Of a stretch of DNA of 64,000 nucleotides, positions 1 through 17,679 are shown piece after piece (position 1 is the stretch's first letter; each line of letters starts with the position of its first letter). The DNA comes from Neocallimastix lanati (nom. inval.) (Eukaryota > Neocallimastigomycota > Neocallimastigomycetes > Neocallimastigales > Neocallimastigaceae). Location of the stretch: the NCBI GenBank assembly GCA_016946835.1, contig JACVTC010000032.1, positions 1,213,501-1,277,500 of the forward strand. Reading direction: 5' to 3'. Under the pieces are notes generated by a model. The model made no database searches, was not told the DNA's origin, and saw only the letters and a program-made list of their open reading frames with translations. Both the position numbers and the translations under genes were made by a program.

Positions 1-375
1 CAATTATAATAAATATATATAAAAGATAATAATTCAATGGCTTTTTTAATTTCATTTTAATGTTTATATTTATTTCTTATTCCTATTTACTTTTTTTACT
101 CTTTTAGTACTTTATATAAATATTATTATTATTACTTTTTTGAATCAAGAATTTTAAAAATAATAATAATAATAATAATATATTTTAAGTAAAATTAATT
201 ACTTTTTATTTAATTATTATATATTACTAATTTAATATTTTTTATGATGTTGCATTAAAAGTTTTTCATTTATATTAGTAATAATAATCAATGAAAGATA
301 TTTTTTTTTATTATTTGTTGACGGAGTTAATTTTATAATTCTTTGAATTCTTAATTTACAAATTTACATTCAAAA

Positions 376-408
<33 letters not shown>

Positions 409-1198
409 GGATAAGAAACATTTATATTTATAGTTGTTAAACTTTTAATCTTTTTTAATACATATAATTTTAAATTTTTATAATAAAATCTTTATTTATT
501 GAATTTTTATATATAATAAATTTTTTTTTTAATTGGTATATAATAAATAATATTTAACTTACATAATATATTATAATTATATTATTATTCGAAAGTGTAA
601 ATATGAATAATAAATTAAATTTGAGAATTTAAAAATAAAATTAAAAATAAAATTAAATACATTGATATTATATATTATAATATTAATATTAATTTAAAAA
701 GATGATACCTAATATTTTATATCTTATTTTTTTAACTTTTTTTTTTTTTAAAAAAAAGTAGGTAATTAGAATTGTTTTTTATACCAGATATATTCATGAA
801 ACAAATTTACAATATTTATTAGAAAAATTATAAAAAGTAGAAATTATGGATCACTCTAATGGAAAAAGACTGGTGAGGTTTAAAAGATTATTACCTTAAA
901 AATAAAGACGAATTAGATTAATATATAATATTTTTTGAATGTGTATAATTTTATGGAGATCAAAAAATAATTAATTTCATTATTCCATATTACTTTAAAT
1001 TGAAATTAAATGCTATTGACGATAAAAATAAAAATGTGGAATATTAAATAAATTTTAAATTATAAAAGATCTTTAATAATTATTCATTCATACTATAAAA
1101 CCAAGTTAATTGTCAATTTTAATTAGAATTTATATATTATAATACAATAAATATATAAATAAAAATGTTCATCTAATACAATTCATATATTAATTTTA

Positions 1199-1265
<67 letters not shown>

Positions 1266-1452
1266 ACATTTATAATTTATATTTTAATTATTTTTTATTA
1301 TTATTATTTTTTTTTATATCTTTATATAACGGATGAAAAAAATATGAAAAACTCATTGGTTATTTATTTTTTAATTATAAGATAAAACGTTTAAAATTAA
1401 TTATATTTACTTCATTTAATTTAATTTTCATGATTTGATGATGGAATGGCAT

Positions 1453-1484
<32 letters not shown>

Positions 1485-1770
1485 TTTGTTTGTTTGTTTG
1501 TTTGTTTGTTTGTTTGTTTGTTTGATTGATTTGATTTAAAATTATTTATATAAAGTGAATAATTTAAATAAAATAACTTAAATAAATAATTTAAATAAAA
1601 TATAATTAAAAAAAAAAAAAAAAAAAAAAGAATTAAAAGGAAAAATAAATAATATTAATTATAAGCATACAATAAATTAAATCAAGTTTTTTTTATAGAA
1701 AAAAAAAAAAAAATTAAGATAAAAGATGAAAAATATGTTAATTATTTTATAAGTTTTGAATTGTTTAATG

Positions 1771-1802
<32 letters not shown>

Positions 1803-1885
1803 AATTTAATGATAAATTTTTAAGAGAAAAAAAATTGAATAGAAAATGAAATCATTACATGTTCTAATTTATGTTATATATAGAA
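1..1885. other. gene-free AT-rich stretch with microsatellites
   Basis: No supportable gene. It holds long T runs (about 377-408, 1455-1482, 1770-1796), a TTA trinucleotide tract at about 1199-1263, and a T run merging into a TTTG tetranucleotide tract at 1483-1523. A stretch at about 780-1140 is slightly richer in G/C, but every frame is interrupted by stops at about the rate expected for this base composition. Confidence 0.6.
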
Positions 1886-5867
<3,982 letters not shown>

Positions 5868-6268
5868 TTTAAAAAATCTTTATACATTAAATTTTGAACT
5901 ATAATTAAATTATTTATGTAAATTTTTTAATTTTAATAAAATATTATTATTATTATTATTATTATTATTGATAATTTTTTTTTTTTAGTTTTGTTATTTA
6001 AATTTAAAGAATAATAATTATAATATTACCTTTAATTGTTTTAATCTATTTATTCTTATATACAATATACATATATATATTTATCTATAAACTAATGTTT
6101 TTTGCTAAATCGTTCAATGTAATATTCTTTAAATTTTTATATAAATTGCTTAATAATAGATATTTCAATTTATTTTTTTAGTACCACTTTCCCTTTATTT
6201 ACTGCTTTATTTATTGAAATTTATTTAAAAAAAAAAGTATATTTATATATATAAATAATAATATTTTG

Positions 6269-6374
<106 letters not shown>

Positions 6375-6800
6375 ATATTATCATATATATAATGTTTCAA
6401 GAATTACATTACATATGAATTTAATTTATTATTTCTTGAGTTGTCAATATACCAATAAAAAATAAATATTATCTTTACATTTTATTTAATATTATTTATA
6501 TGATATATAAATGTAATTTATATAATATATATCAATTTTTGATAAATGTACAAATTAAAACCTCTTTTATTATTATTATTTTTTTTTTTTTTTTTTTTTG
6601 ATTTTTCCCTGTTTTTATCTTCTCGATAAGTATATAAATATATAGATATAAATATATATAATTAAAAAAGGATTCATATAAATTTTATAATTTTTTATCA
6701 TTTTAATAAAAATAAAATTTATAAAAAAAACATTAAATATATAATTTTATTTCATATTTATAACAAAAAAGAATAACTGTTAATAATACTTTTAATAACA

Positions 6801-6894
6801 TTAATAAAAATATTAATTGTAATTATAAAGGTATAATTTATACTCACTTAATAAAAATATTAATTGTAATTATAAAGGTATAATTTATACTCAC
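6801..6894. repeat. two perfect tandem copies of a 47-bp unit
   Basis: Copies at 6801-6847 and 6848-6894, each starting TTAATAAAAATATTAATTG and ending TTATACTCAC, with no difference seen. This indicates a recent duplication. Confidence 0.9.
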
Positions 6895-7854
6895 TTATAA
6901 GTTTAATATTACACTTTAAATATTAACAAAATAACAGAATAATAAAGAAATTACTTTTTTCCTTAGAGAAATCAATTTATCAAATTGTTATTTTTTTATA
7001 ATATGTGTTAACCTTGAAATAATAATTAAATAAAATTAAAAAATTAAAATTATAATATATATAAACAATAAAAATTTTATAGAAAATATTTTATAATTTC
7101 TAAAATTTTATTTAATAATATATCTATTTAAATAATATCTATTTTATGATTTTATTATACATATAATTAAAATGTAAGGAATTATTTATTATTATTATAT
7201 TACAATATATATGTAAAAACTATTTCTATTATTATATTAAAGAATCTGTGAAATAAACTCTATTATTTATTATTTATTATTACATTTTATTTATAAATTA
7301 GTAATTTTTGTTATTTTAATTATTTATTATTTATAATTTATTAGCATTTGTGTTTTTTTCACCTATTATAACTATTAGATGAGATTTCAATATATGTAAA
7401 TTAATTATTTAAATTGCATAATATATTAGTTTTTATTTATATTTAAATCAAAATCTTTAAATTTTTAAAAAAAAAAAAAAAAAAATCTTAATTTTTTTTT
7501 ATATTTAATATAAATTTCTTTTTTCAATTTTAATTTTAATAAATTTAAAATATATTTAAAATATATTATTACCAAATTTTAAAAATATAATTATTGTTCA
7601 ATAATATATTAGAATTGATTGAAATAACATGTAAAGATCTCTTAAATATGTATGAAAAATATAAGAAAAACTATCATAATCATATGTTTTTTATTTCTTT
7701 TATTTTTTTAATTATATTCAGAAACGATATTATAATACATAAAAAGAAAAAATTAAAATGTAATACAATGTACACGTTTTTAGACAAAATTTAAAGTACA
7801 AATTTCACCACAAATATTTCATATGTCACGTCATCATAATTATTTACATTACTT

Positions 7855-8280
7855 TATTTTTTTTTTTTTATTTTTTATTTATTATTTATTATTTATTTTT
7901 TATTTATAATTTTTTATTTATTATTTATTTATTATTTATTATTTATTTTTTATTTATTATTTATTTTTTATTTATTATTTATTATTTATTTTTTATTTAT
8001 TATTTATTTATTATTTATCAATTATTATTTATTATTTATTAATTATTATTTATTATTTATTATTTATTATTTATTATATATTATTTATTATTTATTATTT
8101 ATTATTTATTATTTATTATTTATTATTTATTATTTATTATTTATTATTTATTATTTATTATTTATTATTTATTTGTTATTTATTATTTATTATTGATTAT
8201 TGATTATTGATTATTGATTATATTACTTATTATTAATTATTAATTATTAATTATTGATTATTGATTATTTATTTTATATT
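7855..8280. repeat. degenerate TTATTTATTA array
   Basis: About 400 bp of TTAT/TTTA/TTA units on the plus strand with T-rich and TTGATTA variants towards the end. Pure simple sequence, no coding potential. Confidence 0.85.
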
Positions 8281-9720
8281 TATTTAAATTATAGTATTGT
8301 GGATATTGTATGTAAATAAATATATTACTATATATAGTAATAATATACTAATATATTTAAACAATATAAATTTTTATTCCTTTGAAAATAAATTTTTTGC
8401 TAAAGATATTTTAACTGCAAACATTTTCATTTTTAAAAAAAATATCTAATATAAAAAAAAATATGTAAAAAAAGTTATATTAAAAAAATGTTGAGATTAT
8501 TATTTTAAGATTTTAAGAGACAAATGAAGAAAAAAAATTATAATAAAATTTATTTCATATATATATGAATATATATATATGAATTTGTTTATAGAAACAA
8601 ATAAAGAATAGCAGTTTATAATAAACAATATTTTCATATATATACATGAATATATTTACTATAATTTTAAGTAATTTACTAGTTTAAATCTATTATTGTT
8701 TAAAGTGGCGAAGTAGAATATAGAAATAAATTTTTATTATGTTATTATGTTTAAAAAATTATAAAATAAAATTTTTATTTTTTATATACAAAATAAATTA
8801 TTAATTTATTAAAATGTTTATAATAAATACAGTTTAAATTGATAAAACAAAATTTTGATTATAGCATAATTATTACAAATTAATTTATTAATTTATTAAA
8901 ATTTTTATAATATATAAAGAATAACAAATTACTATTGATCATAGCTTTAATTATTCCTTATTATTAAATGATGTAAAAAAATAAAAAGATATTATAAAAG
9001 AGTTTTGTATATAAAATATTGTTAATATAATAATTATTATTATATTTATTTATTTATTTATTTAGGTTAGAATATGTAAAATATTTATGAAAAAGCTTCA
9101 AATGGGAGTATTACATGAATATGATGTAATTTACAATAGAGTATTACATTAAATAGTATATTACAAGAAATAGTATATAGCCTTTTAAAATAATAATTAT
9201 AAATAATTAATTAGTTAATTAGTAAATAAATTAATAATAATAATAAAAAATAATAGTTAATTATAATATTTAATTAGAAAGATATCCTTATTTTTTTAAT
9301 TATAAAAATATCTTAATGTTTTTTTAAATTGTATGATTGTAGAAAATTTTAAAAAACATAAAAATCTTTTCATCTAGTTATTATTTTTTTTAATTATTAT
9401 TATAAGTTAGTATTTATATTATTTAACATTTAAACCATAGTTCAACAATAATATTTCTTAAATAAATTTTATCGAATAAGATATTAATAAAAATATAATA
9501 CTAAAATAATTAATAATATTTAATTATAAAGGTATCTTAATTTTTTTTTTATTCTTTAATCTAAGTAATTGTTTAAAAATAATCAAAATTTTTATGATCT
9601 TTCCATCTGATTACTTTTTTTAATTTGTTATTATATTTAATTATTTATTTATTAATTATTTATTTGAATAAAACAATAATAATTTTTCAGTTTAATGTAA
9701 TATATATTATTTACAATTAT

Positions 9721-9754
<34 letters not shown>

Positions 9755-9930
9755 GAATAACATCTAAAACAATTAACTCATAAATGAGTTAATTATATAT
9801 ACCAAATTCGAATGTGCTACATTTCGCATTATTGCTTTTTTAACTATGTTATTTAATGACATAATAAAAAATTTTTTAAACAAATATAAATAAATAAATA
9901 ATAAATAAAAAATAATTTTAATTCTATATA

Positions 9931-10098
9931 TATTAGATAATAATAATAATGGATTATAATTATTTTTATTTTATATTAGATAATAATAATAATGGATTAT
10001 AATTGTTTTTATTTTATATTAGATAATAATAATAATGGATTATAATTGTTTTTATTTTATATTAGATAATAATAATAATGGATTATAATTATTTTTAA
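9931..10098. repeat. four tandem copies of a 42-bp unit
   Basis: Units start TATTAGATAATAATAATAAT near 9931, 9973, 10015 and 10057, each followed by GGATTATAATT(A/G)TTTTTATT. The copies are nearly identical. Confidence 0.88.
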
Positions 10099-10379
10099 TT
10101 ATTAAAGAATATTAATTTATATATTTATTTTAAAGACATATTAAAACTTTTAATTTTAATTTTTATGTTAAGAAATATTTTATTTTTTAAAAACATTTAA
10201 AGAATTTTTTTTTTTTTTTTTTATATTTTTAAGATATTAAAGACTTTTTATTTTTAAATATTTATATATATATATTTATACAATTAAATATTAATAAATA
10301 ATTTGTTATTAAATTTATAATTATTATATTTCTATTAATAACTTTTATATTTATATCATTAGCATCAATATTTTTATAT

Positions 10380-10424
<45 letters not shown>

Positions 10425-11338
10425 ATAAAAATAAAATATTCATTATTTTAATACAAAAATTAAAGGTTTATATCTTAAAAAATAAATTCTTTAAATATTT
10501 ATAAAAATTAGATATTTTTTAAAAAAAAAATTTTTTTTATATTTAAAATGAACAAATAAAATATCCTTTAAAAATAAAATATTTAAATAGAAATGTTTTC
10601 ATTTAGTTATAAATTATATAATACACCATATTACAAAAAGGAAAAAATAAAGGACTAAACAATTAATGTAAAACCTTATTGTGATATATAAAAATACTCC
10701 CTCCAAATTATTACTTATTTATATTAAAAAATTACTGTTCTAAATTGCATAACACTACATTGTAAAAGGTAGCATTGCTAAATGATACTGTGGTGTATTT
10801 CGTAAAATTTAGAGTGTAAAATTTTTAATAAATAAATAAATTAATAAAAAATAAATAATATTATGATATATATATTAAATAAATATATTAAACTATACAA
10901 GCTAGAAAACAAATGTTTTCTATCTCTTAAAGATCAATAACCTTTAAAGTTTTGTAACAAATGAAATTTAAATTTTATGTAACAATTAATTCTTCTACAT
11001 AGTTCTTAATTGATGAAATTTCTAACTTTTTAAATATAAAATATTAAATATTTTTAAATTCTCTTTTTTAATTCCATATTACACAAAAAATTACAATAAT
11101 TTTTATTTCTAATTTCTTAATACCAATATATATATATTAATTATTAATTAACATTATTTTTTTTTTATTATTATTAAAAACAATTTATTAATTATTTAAA
11201 AATAATAAATATATTAAAACTTATTTATTTAGTATTATATTTTATTCATGAATACATGTTTAAATATAATATTATAAACAAATAAACAAAACGATATTAT
11301 CATAACATAGATATTGATTTTCCTTTATAATTTTTTTA

Positions 11339-12386
11339 TTAATTATCTATTTCAGTATTAGGTATTTCTTCAACAGGTGAATTATTTTGAGTTTCATTGA
11401 GTTGCACTGTTACATCTTCAGTAGGTATTTCTTCAGCAGGTGGATTATTTTGTGTTTCATTGAGTTGCACTGGTACATCTTCAGAAACTTGATTACTCTC
11501 GCTTACTGCATCTTTAATTAAATTAATATTATTTATATTTTTGTTTCCATCATCATCGTCATGTATATAAAAAAATTAAAGATAAGAGAAAATAAATAAA
11601 TAAAAAAAAAAAGAATATTTTTTATTTTTTTTTTTTTTTTGTAAATATAAAAAAAAAAAATTTTTATTAGATATAATAATCAAATACCTTTTATATCACT
11701 TTTTGCATTTTCAAAAGTTTCTGATACATGATCAAATGAAGTTGTATGATTTTCTGGGACTTTATTTAATTTACCATCTTTCTTCCGTTCTAGATTAAGA
11801 AGATCATCTTGATTTTGATTAACTGAATTATCACCATAAAGTTTAAATGATTGACGAGTTGATTCACTTAATGTACGTTGCTTTGGTTTTCTTTGTCTAA
11901 CAGTTTCACTATCATCTTTAGAGGTCTTAGATACTGTTGTTGTAAGAAGTTTGTCATTTTTTTTCATTTTCATTCCTTTACCACTTGAACTTGAATTAGG
12001 AACTATTAAATCATTTTGTTTTTTTTTTCTAAGACCAGAAGTACCAGTAGTTCTTGTACGATTTGCTTTTAACATACCAGCACTATATATACTTTCGGTA
12101 GTTTCTAATGGAGACTTTTCTCTCTTTATTTCTTCATTCTCATTCTTTTTAATTGGTGGAACATGTTTTTGTTTGGATTTTTGTCTCACTGGATAATTTT
12201 CTGGATAAATTGATATATTTCTTAAATAGACTTCAGTAATTAATCTATCTTTTTCCCATTGCTCAACCGAACAACTTGGTTTTCTTTCCTTTAATCTTTT
12301 AAGTAAAGTCTTTTTTATATATAATTATAATATATTATTTATATTTTATGAGATTAAAAATGCATTATGCAATTTTTTTTATTAAA

Positions 12387-12442
<56 letters not shown>

Positions 12443-14494
12443 AGTAAACTAACATATATACATATATTTATATTTATATAATTACCAATGATTCTCTATT
12501 CATTTCATCTTCTAATCTTTTATTTTGCTCAGCATGCAAACTTCTGAATACAGGTTCAATAACATCATTATTATCATCTAAGTTAGTAGTACCAACATTA
12601 TTTCTTCCCTGATAAATCATTCTATTCAAAATATTTTGATTATTTTTTCTAATTTCATCTTCTTTATCTATAAATCATAAATTTCATTTATATATTATAT
12701 GTAAACATGAAAAAAGAAAGAATTATCTTATTTAATGATAACAATAAAAAAAATAAAATAAATTCTATTATTAAATTAATATTAATTTTTAATATACCTT
12801 TTTTCAGTTGTTTAGCCTTTAAATTTTGATCAATATGAGCATACTTTTTCGGTGCATTATTATCAACTGTTTTTTTAATATTTAAAATATTCATTTTATG
12901 AATAGAATATACATAATTATTCCACATATTAGCCATATATCGATTGCAAGATGGTTTTACTGATACGAATGATCTATAATTCTTTAAGTTTTTTTTACTT
13001 AATTTTACATATTTATTAGATTTCGTACTTTTACCACCACTTGAAGATGGTGGTACCTTTAGGTAAGGTTTTTCCTTTTTTTCTTCTTTTTCTTCATCTT
13101 CACCCTCATCTTCAGAGCCGTGAATAGATATATCACCAGCAATTACTCTGCGTCTTTCCGTTTCTATTTCATCTAATTCATCTTGTTCTTTAATTTCTCT
13201 CGTTTTCACCTCATTATCTGTTGTTTCCCCGGTATTTTTTCTACGAGAAGAATTTCTTAATCCTTGATTATTAATTTTTTTACCCACAGGAGCACTATTA
13301 AATCTACCGTATTTGTTGGTTTTACTAATACTTTTTCCATTACCATCTGAGTTATTGCACTTAATATGTTTACCATTATTATCAACATTATTAAAACTAA
13401 TTTTATTATTTTTTTTACTCTTATTATTTATATTAACATTATCTTCATTGGTATTATTAGCTTTTCATAAATAATTTATAGTAATATTTATTAGTATTAT
13501 AATTAGTATTAGTATTATTTAAGCAATTTATTATTTTTATTATTATTATTAATGTAATTTATTATTATTATTATTATTATTAATGTAATTTTTTATTATT
13601 ATTATTATTATTATTTTTATTACACTTTGTATTATATATATATATATATTATATATTACAATCATTGTTACTCTTATTAATGTTATCTTCATTATTATTA
13701 TCACTCTTACTATCGTTATTAATATTATTTCTATTCTCACCTTCATCTTTCTCTTCATTGTTATTATTATCATTACTACCATCGTCATTCACATTTATTT
13801 CTCTTGTTTTTATTTCATTACTATTACTATTATTATCATTATTAATATCATTATTGCTATTATCATTACTATTTCCTAATTCATTTATTAATGATACAGC
13901 ATTTTCAGTCTGTTGTTTAATTTCATCTTGAACTTTATCCAATAGCAATTTATCACTCTCCTTTTGATTATCAAGATTCTGATCTGTTTGTTCAACAATT
14001 CCATTATTTATATTAATGTCGATTTCTCTTGTTTTTGACACTTCTACATCATCATTATCATAATTTGCTAATGTTTGTGCGGTTGTAGATTCATTAATTT
14101 CAACATTTGTCTCGGTCTCCGTAGTTGTTGGTACATTTGTCTGGATAATTCCGGTATCTTCTGGTTTTGTTTCTTCTTCTTTATTATCTGAATGATGTAA
14201 TTCTTCATTATTAACTATTTTTAAAAATATGTATATTATGTATATTAATTCGTGATATTGCAGTTATAGAATTAAAATTGAAATTCAATTTTTTAATTAA
14301 TATTAATAAACCTACCTAAATTTTGAATTTGAAGATCATTATTACTTTGTTCTTTTTATATATAAATATAATATATTAATATAATTAAAATACAACTATT
14401 TAAAAATATATATTGACTTTTCATTTATTATTCATCTTAAAAATATTTATATGTTACTATAGATCTATATTTATATACCTCCATTAGATTCCAT
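11339..14494 (-). CDS. CFAP97-domain (hemingway/KIAA1430-type) flagellar protein, seven exons
   Basis: Exons 14494-14479, 14351-14316, 14214-13660, 13460-12798, 12667-12486, 12309-11688 and 11511-11339 join in frame to 748 residues. The start MESNG is a 16-nt first exon. The N-terminal half is N/S/E/T low complexity. From about residue 370 to 535 it matches the CFAP97 pattern: MANMWNNYVYSIHK, then NAPKKYAHIDQNLKAKQLKK, a coiled segment, LLKRLKERKPSCSVEQWEKD and YLRNISIYPENYP, which parallels the animal sequence around the conserved W..D and ISRYP motifs. Family knowledge: CFAP97/hemingway proteins belong to cilia and flagella. A chytrid-type fungus with flagellated zoospores would need such genes, so a zoospore role is inferred. 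Exon 7 carries two diverged copies of a repeat built on VQLNETQNN.PxEEIP. An apparent exon extension to about 11560 lacks an AG acceptor, so 11511 was chosen. Confidence 0.75.
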
Positions 14495-15127
14495 TGTATC
14501 TTAATTACTTTACCCAGTTTCAGTTAATGTCTCACCCAAATTAAAATAAAAAATAAATATTTTAACTAGAAGGTTTATTTTTTTAATGCACTTTTTTATT
14601 ATTTTAACAATAATTAAAAAAAAATAATTGACTATAATTTAGTATTTTAGTTATTTTATTTATAGATTTATAATTATATTTTTTTTTTTATTAATTGAAA
14701 AATATTATAATTTAATATTTTCTTCTATTAAAACGAAATATTTCTAATTAATTTTAATTATTTTTTTTTTTTTTATACAGTTCTCAAATTTAATTAAGTG
14801 ATGAACAATTACAGAAATCAAAATATTTTTCTTTTTTAATCAAAAATTTAATATAAAAGTAACATAACAATTATTTTATAATAATTTATTAAAAAATTAC
14901 AAACAAAAATATAATTTTTATAATAAAAAAATGAAAATATTTTTTAGGTCTTTTGGAAAAATTTTAATTTATATATACTTCATATATACATTAAAATAAT
15001 AATATATAAATAAATATTATATTATAATAATAAATATATATAATATATATATTTTGACTTTTATTCTAATTGTTAAAACAAAACTTTAAATTATTATTAA
15101 TAATGATGTTCAAATATAAAAAACGAA

Positions 15128-15160
<33 letters not shown>

Positions 15161-15624
15161 TAATTTGTATTACAATTTAATTTTTCATTTAGTTTTATTA
15201 TTATTATATATATATAATTTTTTTTTTATTATCATAATTAATTAAAATTATATATATAAATTTTTTTATTATTATTTGAACAGTACTTTTTTTTTTTTTC
15301 ATGGAGAAAATTAAATTTACTACATAAATTATGAATATGAAATAATATATAAATTTATAATTTCTCCAAACTTTAAAACATCTTTATATTTTAAAGATAA
15401 TATATTTCATAATAAAATAATATATATATCTATATTTCATACTAAAAACAAATTATTATGTAATACTTCTTAATTTTTGATTCATAAAAGACTAAAATCG
15501 ATAATTAATAATAAAAATTATATCTTATAAAAATGAAATTATAAATATAAATATCATAGAATAATAATAATAATAATATAAATTTATACCATTCATTTAT
15601 TTTTTTATTACTATTAAGATTAAT

Positions 15625-15692
<68 letters not shown>

Positions 15693-15850
15693 TTATTTAT
15701 TATAGTTATCTATTATATCATGATAATTATTTATTACTTTCATTTAATTTTTGAATTATTGATACTAATATAGCTTATAGGGAGGCAATAATTTAAAGGA
15801 AAAAAAAAATAATTAAAATAAAAAAAATATATATATAATATAATAAAATG

Positions 15851-15889
<39 letters not shown>

Positions 15890-16114
15890 AAAAAAAAAAA
15901 ATAAAAAAAAGAATAATTAAAATAAAAAAAAATAATTAAAATAAAAAAAATTAAAATAAAAAAAAAAAAAAAAAAAAAAGAAAATATAAAAAAATAAAAA
16001 ATGATATTATATAAAAATAAATGAAATTATTATTAAGAAAAAACTATAAAATAAAATTAGTAATTTTATAGAAATAGAAACAAAAAAATCAATTGGGAGA
16101 ATAAAAAATTTTAT

Positions 16115-16155
<41 letters not shown>

Positions 16156-16752
16156 GTAAAATTATTAAATAAAATTTTAAATTAATCTCAATTTATGTAT
16201 TATACATAATATATTAAATACTTATTTGATCTACTGTGAACAATTAAAATAATTATTATTATTATTAATTATTAGTTAATATTGTTATTGTATATATATA
16301 TATATATTTATTTAGGATTTAACAATTCACAGATATATAATTAATAATATATTTTAATATTTATCGCTAATACTACAAAGCTACAATATATATATATATA
16401 TATATATATAAAAGAAAGTTAACACCAATCTTCAAAGCAGATTATAACTGAAAGTGATGTAAATCCCAATATATAAGAGGAACACACAAAAATTGAGATG
16501 ATATAATATCATCCTTCAAAAGAAAAGTTTCCATTATAAAAATGTTATATATAAACTACATATTATAAAAAATATTTTAGATACATTCAATATTAATAGA
16601 ATAATAATATTAAATATTCGACTTTTAAAGGGAAATTATAGGATTACAAGTATATTTAAGAAAAAATTTTAATAATATTTAAATCGAATTAAAAAATTAA
16701 TATAATGTAAAAATTATTTTATTCATATAAAATTAAAAGTTAATTTAGAATA

Positions 16753-16802
<50 letters not shown>

Positions 16803-17190
16803 AATAGTTTAATAATATCAAGTTAATTTTTTTTTTTAAATTATTATAATCCTAATAATATCAAGTTAATTAATAATATCAAGTTAATTAATAATATCAA
16901 GTTAATTTTTTTTAAATTATAATTATCTTAATAATATCAAGTTAATTAATAATATCAAGTTAATTTTTTTTTAAATTATAATTATCCTATTATAATATAG
17001 GATAAATATATATATACATATTTCTCCAATAAACCAATATTATCATTATAGAATAACTAGGTTTAAGGGGAAATATGTAAAATATATTAAAAATAAGCTC
17101 TAAATGTATTGAAATAAATTGTAATATAATTAATGTACAAGCCACAATATAGTATTATTTCTTAATCAGTATTAAATATAAAGCTGACAT

Positions 17191-17261
<71 letters not shown>

Positions 17262-17679
17262 TTATTACTTTTTTATTTATTTATTATTTATTTACTATTT
17301 ATTATTATTTATTTATTTATTTATTTATATGCTTAGAAACATATGGTATTTCACACTTTTAAATATAATATTATAATTTTATAATTTTATAATTTTATTA
17401 TTTTTATTATTTATATATATATATATATATATAATTTTTTTATTATTATTATTTAATTTTATTTATTTTATATAAGTGCACTATAATTAATTTTTATTTA
17501 TATAATTTCTCTATTTTTGAATTGTACATATTAAACATTCAGAGAACAAATTTATTGAAATTTATATTATTATTTATATTTATATATTGATTAAATTATT
17601 TATTTATATTTTTTTGCATATAAAGATGATAAATTTTTTAGTAAGAATTATATTTATAATGGAATTTGTATTAATTAAA
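14495..17679. other. gene-free repeat-rich intergenic region
   Basis: No supportable gene in 3.2 kb. It holds A runs (15129-15156, 15849-15887, 16122-16154, 16751-16801), a TTTA tetranucleotide tract (about 15625-15692), another at about 17190-17262, an 18-bp repeat cluster (16804-16970) and a dispersed element copy at 17073-17157. A short region near 16430-16560 is less AT-rich but is stop-interrupted in all frames inspected. Confidence 0.6.
16804..16970. repeat. clustered 18-bp repeat AATAATATCAAGTTAATT
   Basis: About six copies of AATAATATCAAGTTAATT, some back to back and some separated by T runs and a TTAAATTATAATTATC spacer, which gives a higher-order duplication. Confidence 0.85.

Noticed and set aside
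780-1140. Stretch that reads as a protein if TAA/TAG are Gln and TGA is Trp
   Set aside because: Stops occur about once per 10-12 codons, the random expectation at this base composition, and the best reading also needs a frame change. No family recognised.
9090-10705. GGGAGTATTA (9097) and AATACTCCCTCC (10692) as ends of a mariner/Stowaway-type element
   Set aside because: The two have opposite orientation to that needed for terminal inverted repeats bracketing 9.1-10.7 kb, similarity is under 12 bp, and no transposase is present.
13549-13931. Open frames over the CFAP97 exon on both strands
   Set aside because: Shadows of the N/D/S-rich coding exon 14214-13660 and its intron; leucine- and isoleucine-only peptides.
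16425-16560. Less AT-rich patch readable in two frames if TGA is Trp or TAA is Gln
   Set aside because: Two different frames look equally good under such a reading, which shows the test is not informative here. Genuine genes in the window use all three stops normally or lack internal stops.
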